Of a stretch of DNA of 64,000 bases, positions 49,553 through 57,812 are shown one piece after another (within the stretch, counting starts at the first letter, position 1; the number at the start of each line of letters is the position of its first letter). Origin of the DNA: Streptomyces sp. NBC_01264 (GTDB taxonomy: Bacteria > Actinomycetota > Actinomycetes > Streptomycetales > Streptomycetaceae); the NCBI RefSeq assembly GCF_026340675.1, contig NZ_JAPEOX010000001.1:5642001-5706000 (forward strand), given 5' to 3'. Both the position numbers and the translations under genes were made by a program. The notes under the pieces are model-generated. The model made no database searches, had not been told where the DNA came from, and saw nothing but the letters and a program-made list of their open reading frames with translations.

Positions 49553-49610
49553 GGGGTAAGCGGAAGGTGAAGGGAAGGCGAGGGGGCTACGGGCAGTGGC
49601 CCCCCTTGTC

Positions 49611-49862
49611 TTACGCCGACGCTTCCGTGACCCCGCCGAGGAACGCCGACCAGGCGCTGGGGGTGATCGCGAGCTGGGGGCCGGCGTGGATCTTGGAGTC
49701 CCTGATGTGGACGGAGTGCGCGCAGTTGGCGACCCCTACGCACTGGCCGCCTTCGCCGCCGCTGTAGCTTGACTTCCGCCAGTCGAAGGCGACTTCGAGG
49801 CACTCGCCGCCCTCGCCGGAGCTGTAAGTGCTCTTGAACCAGGCCAGGTCCGTGGTGTTCAT
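49611..49862 (-). CDS. DUF397 protein
   Basis: 83 residues. The DUF397 motif occurs twice in tandem: WFKSTYSSGEGGECLEVA and WRKSSYSGGEGGQCVGVA, followed by NCAHSVHIRDSK and ITPSAWSAFLGGV. A single motif is usual, so an internal duplication of about 20 residues has occurred. The gene overlaps the upstream XRE regulator by ATGA. DUF397 proteins act with such regulators (BldB-like or WhiJ-type systems) in Streptomyces development; the mechanism is unclear. Confidence 0.92.
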   Translation of the reverse strand: MNTTDLAWFKSTYSSGEGGECLEVAFDWRKSSYSGGEGGQCVGVANCAHSVHIRDSKIHAGPQLAITPSAWSAFLGGVTEASA

Positions 49863-50731
49863 TGCCGTTCTCCCAGCATCTTCTCGATCAGGGCAAGGGA
49901 CTCGTGGGGCGTGAGTGCCTGTGCCCGGATGATCCCATAGCGCTCGCTGTAGACCCTCACCTGTTCCGGGTCGGTGATGAGGTTGGCGTGGCCGTAACTC
50001 TCGGTGTAGGCAACCTCGTTGCGCCCCTTGTGGCGTAGGAGGGTGAAGGCGCTGTCCAGGGCAGGGTGTTCGTCGCGGTCCAGCGGCATCACCTGGAACT
50101 GGACAGTGCGCAGGCTGCCCACGCTCAGGAGGCGGCCCAACTGTGCACGGTGGACGTCGTTGCCGCCCGTCGGACGCAGCAGGACGGACTGCTCCAGCAC
50201 GAAGCTGAAGGTAGGTGCGGGCCACCGTTCCAGGATCACCTGGCGGGCGAGCCGGTCCGCCACGCGTTTCTCGATGGTCTCCTCGTCTAGTACCGGACGG
50301 CGGTGTCGGAATAGGGCCCGGGCATAGGCTTCGGTCTGAAGCAGACCGGGAATCGCCTGCACGCCGTAGTAGTGCAGCGCCACCGCCCGCGACTCCGCGT
50401 CCGCGAACTTCCGGAACCAATCCGGGTGCCGGGTCCGAGCCCGCTTCAGCGCCTCCGTCACGTCGGGGATCGCCGCCAGCAGGATCCCGCCCGCGCCGAG
50501 CTCGCGGTCGACGTTCTTCAGGAAGTCCGGCTGGGGTGTCCGTACGCCCCGTTCGATGGAGGACACCAGGTCCTCTCCCACGTGTACGAGCGCCGCGAGC
50601 TCCTTCTGCTGGAGGCCCGCCCGTTCCCGTAGCACCTTGATGATCTTGCCGAGCGCCTTGAAGAGGTACGCGGTGCCGTCGACCTCCACCGGTCGTTCCG
50701 GTTCTTCCTCGCGCTCCGACAGGTCGTTCAT
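49859..50731 (-). CDS. XRE-family regulator with DUF5753 domain
   Basis: 290 residues from ATG 50731. HTH: LGKIIKVLRERAGLQQKELA, ALVHVGEDLVSSIERGVRTP. The DUF5753 region follows from about residue 110: HYYGVQAIPGLLQTEAYARA, VADRLARQVILERWPAPTFS, FVLEQSVLLRPTGG, and MPLDRDEHPALDSAFTLL. It is a WhiJ-type regulator paired with the DUF397 gene. The usual third partner, an ATP-binding anti-sigma-like gene, is the broken gene at 51.6 kb, originally divergent. Confidence 0.9.
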   Translation of the reverse strand: MNDLSEREEEPERPVEVDGTAYLFKALGKIIKVLRERAGLQQKELAALVHVGEDLVSSIERGVRTPQPDFLKNVDRELGAGGILLAAIPDVTEALKRARTRHPDWFRKFADAESRAVALHYYGVQAIPGLLQTEAYARALFRHRRPVLDEETIEKRVADRLARQVILERWPAPTFSFVLEQSVLLRPTGGNDVHRAQLGRLLSVGSLRTVQFQVMPLDRDEHPALDSAFTLLRHKGRNEVAYTESYGHANLITDPEQVRVYSERYGIIRAQALTPHESLALIEKMLGERQ

Positions 50732-50773
50732 CTGCTGAACCGCCCTCGCCCGTACTGCCCGTACACGCAACAA

Positions 50774-50883
50774 CCGCCGGTCCTACGGGGTTTCCCCCGG
50801 AGCGCCGCCGTTCCCGGAAAGCGTACGGCGGACCGGCCACGCTCGGTGAGGGGACGGCCGCAATGGGTGACATGGCACCGGGC
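50774..50883. repeat. Duplicated promoter segment, copy A
   Basis: About 110 bp match 51518-51624 (copy B) in the same orientation, including an almost identical stretch ending CGGCGGACCGGCCACGCTCGGTG and the downstream TGACATGGC-CCGG. Copy B is the start region of the ATP-binding gene. Copy A precedes a frameshifted lipoprotein gene on the other strand. Confidence 0.75.
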
Positions 50884-50896
50884 GGCCGGGGAGGGC

Positions 50897-51372
50897 TCAG
50901 GCCGTACCGGCCGGGTGGTACCGGTACTTCGATGCCTTCAGGACGTCCTCCGCGTACTTCAGGAGGGGTTCGCCCTTGGGGTCGTCGCTCATCCGTGCCT
51001 TCGCGCAGGCCCGGTCGAGTTCGGCGGCGTACTCGTCGATCAGCTTGTCCTCGGGGTAGTCGGGCCACTGCCCGTTGAACTTGAGGAACAGTGCGGCCAC
51101 GGCCCACTGGTCCTGCGACTGGTAGGCGACGTGCCAGTCGGTGCAGGTGGCGAAGTAGCCGTCCAGCGGGTTCAGTTTGGAGTACTTCTCGTCGCCCTCG
51201 TACGAGAGCGGGCGCGGTCCGGCAGGGTCGGGCATCGAATTCGAGTTGGTGGGGGCCGGGGGGTGGACCCGGTGGCCTCCGCCGTCTTCCCGTTGCCGCA
51301 GCCGGTGGCGGCGAGGGCGAGGAGGGTGGCGGAGCAGAAGAGGGCCGGGATACGGCGGAGTTGGGGAGTCAT
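50897..51372 (-). pseudogene. Lipoprotein gene with a frameshift in a C-run
   Basis: ATG 51372 starts a normal lipoprotein signal (RIPALFCSATLLALAATGCG) in one frame. About 35 codons later the conserved-looking body, LSYEGDEKYSKLNPLDGYFA, TCTDWHVAYQSQDQWAVAAL, FLKFNGQWPDYPEDKLIDEY, is in another. The switch falls at the CCCCCC run near 51263-51268, so one C was lost, by mutation or by sequencing error. Repaired, it would be about 159 residues. Unknown function; flanked by the duplicated promoter segment. Confidence 0.65.
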
Positions 51373-51517
51373 GGCTGCCTTGCAGGGAGAGAGGTCCCGA
51401 CCGCACGCGGGAGTCGACCCAACTTTATGAAGCCATTACCCCGGATTCCCTGGCGGAGGTCCCGAGATGGAGGGGCCTTCGGCCCTGGTGCGGGCGTACC
51501 GGCCGTACAGGTCGTCG

Positions 51518-51624
51518 CCGCCGGTCCTACGGGGGTTCCGCGTAGCGCCGCCGGTCCTGGAAAGCGTGCGGCGGACCGGCCACGCTCGGTGGCGTGACGA
51601 TGGAACTGAGTGACATGGCGCCGG
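51518..51624. repeat. Duplicated promoter segment, copy B
   Basis: Counterpart of 50774-50883 (direct orientation, 744 bp apart). It includes the start codon area of the ATP-binding gene (ATG 51600). Confidence 0.75.
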
Positions 51625-52022
51625 CTGAGTTCCGGCAGCGCCTCTCCGCCACCCCGCGCGGGGCCCGGCTCGCCCGGCGGCTGGTCGGGGTGCAGCTCGG
51701 CGCCTGGGGGATTCCGTACGGCTGCGGGCTCGCCGAGGACGTGGAGCTGGTGGTGGGGGAGCTGGCCGCGAACGCCGTGCTGCACGGGCGGGTGCCCGGC
51801 CGGGACTTCGAGGTGCGGCTCGGCTAAGACGGCCTACGGGTCCGGGTGGAGGTGAGCGACGGCCGGGGGGACCGGCTGCCGCCCGAGGCGGAGGCGGCCG
51901 TGGACCCCTGGTCGGCGGAGGGCGGGCGCGGGCTGATGCTCGTACGGGCCCTGGCGCGGGAATGGGGCGTCGCGCCGAGGGACCGGGGCGGGCCGGGGAA
52001 GACGGTGTGGGCCTGCCTGTGA
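51600..52022 (+). pseudogene. ATP-binding (HATPase/anti-sigma-like) gene with internal stop
   Basis: 141 in-frame codons with a TAA at 51825-51827. Before it: MAPAEFRQRLSATPRGARLA, RRLVGVQLGAWGIPY, VELVVGELAANAVLHGRV (N-box of the GHKL fold). After it, same frame: LRVRVEVSDGRGDRLPPEAE (G1 box D-x-G) and GGRGLMLVRALAREWGV (G2 box), ending KTVWACL. A single base change explains the loss. Proteins of this kind sit with XRE/DUF397 pairs in Streptomyces and resemble RsbW anti-sigma kinases. Confidence 0.85.
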
Positions 52023-52059
52023 CCGGGGGGTGCGGCCGGGGCGCGGCTATCGTCGGCGC

Positions 52060-52662
52060 ATGCAGCCAAAGGTGGTCCTCTTCGACCTCGGGGGCGTCGT
52101 CTGCCGCTTCCATCCGGAGCGGCGGCTTGCCGCGCTGGGCAGGGCATGCGGGATCACTCCCGAGCGGGTGGAGAGCGGGCTCTACGCATCCGGGCTCATC
52201 TCACGGTGGGACCTCGGCCTCGATTCCCCCTCGGAGATGCACCGCACGATCCAGGAAAGGCTGGGGTTCCAAGGAAGCATCCGGGCCCTCCAGGAGATCT
52301 GGTGCCGTGCCTTCGAACCGGATCTGAAGGTGCTCACGCTGGTCGACGCGGTGCGTCCGCTCCGCACCGCTCTGCTCACCGACAACGACCCCCTGCTGCT
52401 GGAAGCGTTCCCGGACCTGTTCCCCCAGGTCGCTTCCCGTTTCGATGACTTGTTCTTCTCCTGCCGTCTGGGAGCTGTCAAGCCCGAGCCGGTGGTGTTC
52501 ACCCAGGCCCTCGACACGATGGGCTTCGCACCCGCGGAAGCCGTGTTCATCGATGACAGGGCCGCGAACGTCGCTGCCGCCCGCGGGCTGGGGATCACCG
52601 CGATCCACTTCCGCGACCCCGTCGGACTCGGCGCCGCACTGGATGCGCTCCTGCCGCGGTGA
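52060..52662 (+). CDS. HAD-superfamily hydrolase
   Basis: 200 residues. Motif I is VLFDLGGVVCRF, where the second Asp of D-x-D is replaced by Gly-Gly-Val in the manner of YihX-type phosphatases (D-x-G-x-V). Motif II is TALLTDND, motif III the Lys in CRLGAVKPEPVVF, motif IV FIDDRAANVAAAR. It is probably a small-molecule phosphatase. ATG 52060 starts the first strand directly. Confidence 0.88.
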   Translation: MQPKVVLFDLGGVVCRFHPERRLAALGRACGITPERVESGLYASGLISRWDLGLDSPSEMHRTIQERLGFQGSIRALQEIWCRAFEPDLKVLTLVDAVRPLRTALLTDNDPLLLEAFPDLFPQVASRFDDLFFSCRLGAVKPEPVVFTQALDTMGFAPAEAVFIDDRAANVAAARGLGITAIHFRDPVGLGAALDALLPR

Positions 52663-52754
52663 CCGCCGGCAACCCGTGCCGGGGGGGTATCCCCCGTTCC
52701 GATCTTGGGGTGTGCCGGATCGTGCCCCGCAGGGGGCGGAATTAGCGTCCAGTC

Positions 52755-53939
52755 ATGACTTCGACTCTGCGAAAGCGCCTGGCCATGGCACTCGGTGTCG
52801 TGACGCTGCTCACCGCCGAGGTGGTCCCCGCCGTCGCCCAGACCGCCGGCTCCTCCCCTGCGGAGCAGTTACGCCGGGACACCGAGGCGATCCACGCCCT
52901 CGGTATCAGCGGTGTCCAGGCCCGCGTCATCGTGCCCGACGGCCGGGAGTCGGTCGCCACCAGCGGTACCGCCGACCTGAACACCGGGCGCCCGGTCCCT
53001 TCCGGCGGCTACTTCCGCATGGCCAGTACGTCCAAGACGCTGGTCGCCACCGTGGTCCTCCAACTGGAGGCCGAGGGCAGGCTGTCCCTGGGCGACACGG
53101 TCGACCACTGGCTGCCCGGAGTGGTGCGGGGCAACGGCAACGACGGCAGCCGAATCACCGTCCGCCACCTGCTCCAGCACACCAGTGGCATCCGCGAGGC
53201 CCTGCCCGGATACACCACGCCGGAGGAGTACTACCAGCAGCGCCACACCATCTACGAACCCGAGCAGCTGGTCGACCTCGCCATGGCCCAGAAGCCGGAG
53301 GATTTCTTGCCCGGCAAGGGCTGGGCGTACTCCAACACCGGCTACGTCCTGCTCGACATGATCATCCAGAAGGCCACCGGTCACCCCGCACACCAGGAGA
53401 TCGAGAACCGCATCCTGCGCCCCCTGGGCCTGGACCAGACCCGGTGGATGGGTACCGAGTCCACCCTGCCCCGACCCCATGCCCAGGCTTACCAGCTCTT
53501 CGGCCCCGGTTCCCGGGTGGACGTCACCGACCAGATACCGGTGGACCACGAGAACCTTTCGTGGGTCACGACCACCCGGGACGAGAACCGCTTCCTCCGC
53601 GCGCTGCTCGACGGCCGCCTCCTGCCGGCACGGCAGCTGGCCAAGATGAAGCGGACCGTCCCCGTGAGCGCGAAGGTCCAACGGCTGTGGCCCGGGGGCC
53701 GATACGGGCTCGGGCTGGTCGAACGCCCTTTGACCTGCGGAGGAACCTACTGGGGCCATGAGGGCGGGGACGGCGGCTACATCACCCTCAACGGCGTCAC
53801 CGAGGGCGGGCGTCGAAGCGCCGTGGTCTCCATGTCCGAGGCCCGAGGCGACAGCATGGAGCACATGCTGGAGCAGGAGAACGCGGCCAGTGCCCTGATC
53901 GACCACGCACTGTGCGCCGGGGGCCCCGGTACCCCGTGA
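52755..53939 (+). CDS. Secreted serine hydrolase (class C beta-lactamase/DD-peptidase fold)
   Basis: 394 residues. The signal peptide ends VVPAVAQT. The active site is S-x-x-K in FRMASTSKTLVATVVLQLEA, Y-S-N in GWAYSNTGYVLLDMI, and the third box as HEGGDGGYITLNG (H-x-G). LLQHTSGIREALPGYTTPEE is the typical HTSG loop. It resembles Streptomyces R61-type D-alanyl-D-alanine carboxypeptidases or esterases. No Shine-Dalgarno precedes ATG 52755; TTAGCGTC upstream may be a -10 for a near-leaderless message. A GGGGGGTATCCCCC palindrome lies 60 bp upstream. Confidence 0.9.
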   Translation: MTSTLRKRLAMALGVVTLLTAEVVPAVAQTAGSSPAEQLRRDTEAIHALGISGVQARVIVPDGRESVATSGTADLNTGRPVPSGGYFRMASTSKTLVATVVLQLEAEGRLSLGDTVDHWLPGVVRGNGNDGSRITVRHLLQHTSGIREALPGYTTPEEYYQQRHTIYEPEQLVDLAMAQKPEDFLPGKGWAYSNTGYVLLDMIIQKATGHPAHQEIENRILRPLGLDQTRWMGTESTLPRPHAQAYQLFGPGSRVDVTDQIPVDHENLSWVTTTRDENRFLRALLDGRLLPARQLAKMKRTVPVSAKVQRLWPGGRYGLGLVERPLTCGGTYWGHEGGDGGYITLNGVTEGGRRSAVVSMSEARGDSMEHMLEQENAASALIDHALCAGGPGTP

Positions 53940-53974
53940 ACGGAGGTGCCATCGGCCAGGGCCTCGTCGTTCCG

Positions 53975-54772
53975 CTACTTCAGGTTGTCGGTGATCAGCT
54001 TCTTGAACGCGTCCGGGGTGATCGAGTCGATGCCCTGGCCCGAGTTCACGGTGAGCTTCGTGCCGTTGATGGAGACGTCCGGCGTGCCCTGCATGTTCTG
54101 GTCGTAGAAGGCCTGGCCGACCTTCTCGACCCACGGCATGTAGGTGAGTTCCTTGACCGCCTTGTTGAAGGCGGGCGTGCGCAGCCCCGGGACCTGGTTC
54201 GCGAGGTCTAGCAGGGTGGCCGTGGAGCCGAACTTGTCGTCCGTTTCCTTCTCCGGGTGGTTCTTGTAGAGCACCTGGAGGTACTCCATGAACTTCTCCG
54301 GGCTCTCGTTCGCCGCCGCGCCCAGCGCGTTGACCGCCCGCTTGGAGCCCTTGCCGCCGCCCAGCGCCTTGTCCAAGAACGTGGCGAAGTGGTACTCGAC
54401 GCGGTACGTGCCCGCGTCCGCCTGCTCCTTGATGGTCTTGCCGAGGCCGATCTCGACGCCCGCGCAGTAGGGGCAGCGCGGGTCGAGCCATACGGAGAGG
54501 ACGTTCTTCGCGTCGGCCTTGCCGTACGGGATCACGATCCCGTCCTTGCCGGTGGTGTTGGCCGGCTGGACGAAGGGCTTGCCGGCCGCCTCGTCGTCGG
54601 CGGAGGGCTGCGACACGTAGAGGCCGATGCCGACCGCGAGGGCCAGTACGGCGACCAGCGCGCCGCCGATCAGCACGCGCCCGCGCAGCTTCTCGCGCCG
54701 GGCCCGGGCCTCGCGTTCCTCACGCATCCGTTCGCGGGCCTCGCGCCGCTGGTCCTTCTTGCTGGTTGCCAT
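53975..54772 (-). CDS. Membrane-anchored DsbA-like thioredoxin
   Basis: 265 residues. A charged cytoplasmic N-terminus (KKDQRREARERMREEREARA) precedes one helix (VLIGGALVAVLALAVGIGLY). The extracytoplasmic DsbA domain has LSVWLDPRCPYCAGVEIGLG with CPYC and, near the end, QGTPDVSINGTKL with cis-Pro. It is likely an oxidant of secreted protein thiols, as in actinobacterial envelopes. It is divergent from the transglycosylase gene. Confidence 0.92.
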   Translation of the reverse strand: MATSKKDQRREARERMREEREARARREKLRGRVLIGGALVAVLALAVGIGLYVSQPSADDEAAGKPFVQPANTTGKDGIVIPYGKADAKNVLSVWLDPRCPYCAGVEIGLGKTIKEQADAGTYRVEYHFATFLDKALGGGKGSKRAVNALGAAANESPEKFMEYLQVLYKNHPEKETDDKFGSTATLLDLANQVPGLRTPAFNKAVKELTYMPWVEKVGQAFYDQNMQGTPDVSINGTKLTVNSGQGIDSITPDAFKKLITDNLK

Positions 54773-55071
54773 TCAACAAGGATAAAGGTCGTAGAGCGCT
54801 CAAGTAGGTGCCATTGGTGCGAATCGGGCGGGGACCTAAGTCCCTGGTCCGCGCCCGGGCGAGGGTTCGTGAAGATGGGGCGAATGGTGGGACACATCTC
54901 CGGGGGTGGCGGTGAGTCGCGGGCGAAGAACTGATAGACAGTTAACCTCCACGGCCACTCGGCCGTCCGCGCGAAGAAGTTTCGGGCGCGCGGAGTGGTG
55001 TATGGGTTATGTGGGTTATGTACGTTTTGCGGGGCCCGGACCGGCCGCCGCTCTGGGGGGATCGCCGCGCT
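54773..55071. other. Divergent promoter region of DsbA-like and transglycosylase genes
   Basis: A 299-bp region whose AT content is above the local average. GATAGACAGTTAACC (54931-54945) and the repeat GGGTTATGTGGGTTATGTA (55004-55022) are the only notable words. The reading frame of the transglycosylase is open back to GTG/ATG near 55009, but the signal peptide fits GTG 55072 better. I see no riboswitch I can defend. Confidence 0.4.
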
Positions 55072-56787
55072 GTGAAGCCACTTCACCGTCACCTCGTCAA
55101 CACCTCGCGCAAAGTCGTGTGCACGGCCGCCCTCGCGGCCAGCCTGACCACCGCAGCTGTCGTGACCAACACGCCGATCGCGGGCGCGGGGGAAGCCGAG
55201 CCGACCCCCGACAGCCCCCAGGCGACCGATCGCGGTGACGCCCGGCTGGAGCTCCCGGACCTGGTCGCCGACCCGCCGCCGGCGCCCCCCGGCGCCGCCA
55301 GTCCCGACGGGGCCACCGCGGGCATACCCGCGACCGCCCTCGACGCCTACAAGCGCGCCGGGATCTCGGTGGCCGCGGCCCTCCCCGGCTGCCACCTGCC
55401 CTGGCAACTGCTGGCGGGCATAGGCCGGGTGGAGTCCGTACACGCCTCCGGCTACGGGCTCAAGGCGGACGGGTACACCGAGAAGCCGATCCGCGGACCG
55501 CGCCTGGACGGCAACGGCTTCGCCGAGATCAAGGACACCGACAAGGGCGAGTGGGACGCGGACCCGGAGTACGACCGCGCGGTCGGCCCGATGCAGTTCA
55601 TCCCCTCCACCTGGTCCACCTGGGGCGCCGACGGCAACGCCGACGGCAAGCGCGACCCGAACAACATCTACGACGCGGCGCTGGGCGCAGGCCTCTACCT
55701 CTGCGCGGGCCAGCGCAACCTGTCCGACGCGGGCGACCTCGACAAGGCGATCCTCAGCTACAACAGGTCGCGCGAGTACGTGAACACCGTGCTCGGCTAC
55801 ATGCGGCAGTACCAGGCCGGCCAGGGCGCGACCCCGGTCCCGGACCCGCCGGCCGGCAACTACCCGACGCCGAACCCGCCGCACCTGCCGACGCCGACTC
55901 CCACGCCGACCCCCACGCCGACTCCCACCCCCACGCCGACGCCGCCGCCCAAGCCGCCGAAGCCGCCGAAGCCCACCCCGACCCTGGACAGGCTGGTCAA
56001 GATCGGCACGCGGGAGCTCACGGCCGAGGCCGGGACCGAGTTCCCGCGCACCCCGCTCATCAAGGCGGTGCTGACCGACGGCATGCCGGCCGTCGGTCAG
56101 CAGATCGTGATCTCGATCGACGACGACACCACCGGCCGCACCGTCTTCGCGGCCGACGGCAAGGACTTCGCGGTCCTGCAGACCGACGAGAAGGGCCTGG
56201 TCCGGGTTCCGAAGCTGAAGGCGGGCCGCAAGGCGGGCGACTTCACCCTGCGCGCCACCGCCTACGCGGCTTCGGTCGAGGTCTCCGTGAAGATCTCGGG
56301 CAAGGTCACCCCGGCCGAGCCGGTCCCCGTCCCCGAGGCGGACCAGCTGGTCCGCAGCGACGCGAACGCGGGCAAGCCGCTGACCGCGGTGGCCGGAACC
56401 GGGATCAAGGGCGTGCAGTTCCTGGCGACGGCCAAGGACAAGCCGGTCGCCGGGGCCAAGGCCACGGCAGGGCTCGGCTCCAAGGACAAGGACGGGAAGT
56501 GGGTCCCGGCGGACCCGGCCAAGGCGGGGGAGACCCCGTACTTCCTGGACAAGGACGGCAACAAGCTGACGGAGCTGGCGCTCCCGGCGACCGGGGCCGA
56601 CGGCAAGATCGACCTGCCGGAACTGTCCACCACGGGCGTCGCCTCGGGCACGTACACGCTCCGCGTGCGGATCTCGGACCAGGTGGTGCTCTTCCTGGAG
56701 ATCACCGTCACCGCGGCCGAGCCTCCGGTCACCGACAAGCCGGAGACGCAGCCGCCGGTGACCGAGCAGCGGACCCGCAAGGGCTAG
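55072..56787 (+). CDS. Secreted lytic transglycosylase with Pro-Thr linker and Ig-like C-terminus
   Basis: 571 residues from GTG 55072. The signal peptide (VVCTAALAASLTTAAVVTNT) is followed by the SLT domain (about 100-260): QLLAGIGRVESVHASGYG (catalytic Glu), AVGPMQFIPSTWSTWGADG, NNIYDAALGAGLYLCAGQRN and AILSYNRSREYVNTVLGYM. A linker of nine Pro-Thr pairs and then PKPPKPPKP follows (about 280-320). Two beta-domains follow (about 325-560), including VGQQIVISIDDDTTGRTVFA and TYTLRVRISDQVVLFLEIT. It cleaves peptidoglycan outside the cell, and the C-terminal domains may bind wall polymer. Its TAG stop lies inside the terminal repeat of the 169-bp element. Confidence 0.9.
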   Translation: MKPLHRHLVNTSRKVVCTAALAASLTTAAVVTNTPIAGAGEAEPTPDSPQATDRGDARLELPDLVADPPPAPPGAASPDGATAGIPATALDAYKRAGISVAAALPGCHLPWQLLAGIGRVESVHASGYGLKADGYTEKPIRGPRLDGNGFAEIKDTDKGEWDADPEYDRAVGPMQFIPSTWSTWGADGNADGKRDPNNIYDAALGAGLYLCAGQRNLSDAGDLDKAILSYNRSREYVNTVLGYMRQYQAGQGATPVPDPPAGNYPTPNPPHLPTPTPTPTPTPTPTPTPTPPPKPPKPPKPTPTLDRLVKIGTRELTAEAGTEFPRTPLIKAVLTDGMPAVGQQIVISIDDDTTGRTVFAADGKDFAVLQTDEKGLVRVPKLKAGRKAGDFTLRATAYAASVEVSVKISGKVTPAEPVPVPEADQLVRSDANAGKPLTAVAGTGIKGVQFLATAKDKPVAGAKATAGLGSKDKDGKWVPADPAKAGETPYFLDKDGNKLTELALPATGADGKIDLPELSTTGVASGTYTLRVRISDQVVLFLEITVTAAEPPVTDKPETQPPVTEQRTRKG

Positions 56788-56952
56788 GCCGTCTCTTTCG
56801 GATCTTGCCGGGCCCGCGACGCCCGGCACCGCGCCTGGCCGCACTGCCGAGGCGACCACGTACGCCCAGTACGCGAACGCCCCGACAGCACGGCCAGGCA
56901 CGGCACCAGACGCCGCGGACTCGGCCGACAAGATCCGAAAGAGACGGCCTAG
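56784..56952. mobile_element. 169-bp palindromic MITE-like element
   Basis: Perfect 24-bp terminal inverted repeats CTAGGCCGTCTCTTTCGG-ATCTTG (56784-56807 and 56929-56952), then an inner pair (56822-56850 against 56879-56912) with GC-rich pairing, so nearly the whole element folds into one hairpin. No ORF inside. Each end supplies the TAG stop of one of the convergent flanking genes. A solo end occurs at 33711-33746. It probably also terminates transcription in both directions. The transposase that would mobilise it is not in the window. Confidence 0.75.
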
Positions 56953-57812
56953 GACGCGAAGGCCTGCCGGAGCACCCCGCCGAACTCGGCGGGGTGCGTG
57001 GTCAGGCCGGTGTGCCCGCCGGGGAAGTGCAGCAGTTCCCTGCCGAAGCGCTCGGCGAGGTACGCGGCCGGGCGGTAGGGCAGTTCGCCCCGCGAGTCCC
57101 GGCCGCCGGCGAGCACGAGCCGGTCCGAGACCGCCTCCAGCCGCTCCAGGTCGGGGGAGTAGGCCATGAAGCCCGGCACGATGCGCCCGAGGAAGTAGGG
57201 CAGATCGCCCATCGTCCGCTCGGCCCGGGCGGCCGCGTGCGGCGGCAATTCGGCAGGGGCAGGGGTAGGGGCTGGGACTGGGGCCGGTCCGGGTGCCGGG
57301 GCGTCGCCGTCGCTCCTCAGCCCCGCCGCGAACACGCCCATCGCCGGCATCAGTCCCTCCGCCTCCAGGGTGTCCCGTACCCGTGCGAGGAACGCGCGGT
57401 GCGCCGGGGCGTCCGGCAGCACCTCCACCACCGGCGGCTCGTGGGCGACGAGGCGTACGAGGCGTTCGGGCCGGGCGGTCAGCAGGTGCAGGGCCGCGAT
57501 CGCGCCCGAGCTGGAGCCGAAGACCCGGGCGGGCTCGCCGGGCGACAGCAGGTCCAGCAGCCGCAGCGCGTCCTCGGCGTGCTCGGCCACGCTCTGCCCG
57601 GCCTCCGGCTCGTCCAGCGAACTGCGGGACAGCCCGCGCGGATCGTAGGAGGCGACGGTGTACTCGGCCGCCAGCGCGTCGGCGACCCCGTCGAAGGCGG
57701 CCGCGCCGCCGGTCCCGCCGGGGATCAGCAGCAGCAGCGGGCCCCGGCCGCGCACCTCGTAGTACAGGGTCGCGCCGGGCACGCGCAGGCCGCCGGTGGT
57801 CGGGGCGCTCAT
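56949..57812 (-). CDS. Alpha/beta hydrolase
   Basis: 287 residues. LLLLIPGGTGGAAAFDGVAD (oxyanion region), YTVASYDPRGLSRSSLDEPE, ARVFGSSSGAIAALHLLTAR (nucleophile Ser in G-x-S-x-G variant), LVLAGGRDSRGELPYRPAAY (acid), FPGGHTGLTTHPAEF (His). A Pro/Ala repeat (APAPGPAPVPAPTPAP, about 171-186) interrupts the lid and is unusual. Its start overlaps the TetR stop by ATGA, so the two are one operon. The stop is provided by the end of the palindromic element. Confidence 0.88.
   Translation of the reverse strand: MSAPTTGGLRVPGATLYYEVRGRGPLLLLIPGGTGGAAAFDGVADALAAEYTVASYDPRGLSRSSLDEPEAGQSVAEHAEDALRLLDLLSPGEPARVFGSSSGAIAALHLLTARPERLVRLVAHEPPVVEVLPDAPAHRAFLARVRDTLEAEGLMPAMGVFAAGLRSDGDAPAPGPAPVPAPTPAPAELPPHAAARAERTMGDLPYFLGRIVPGFMAYSPDLERLEAVSDRLVLAGGRDSRGELPYRPAAYLAERFGRELLHFPGGHTGLTTHPAEFGGVLRQAFAS

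Noticed and set aside
54773..55071. Possible cyclic-di-AMP riboswitch before the cell-wall transglycosylase
   Set aside because: Such riboswitches often precede wall hydrolases in actinobacteria, but I could not find the conserved core segments in this region.
56784..56952. Complete insertion sequence
   Set aside because: Only 169 bp with no ORF for a transposase, so it is at most a non-autonomous element.
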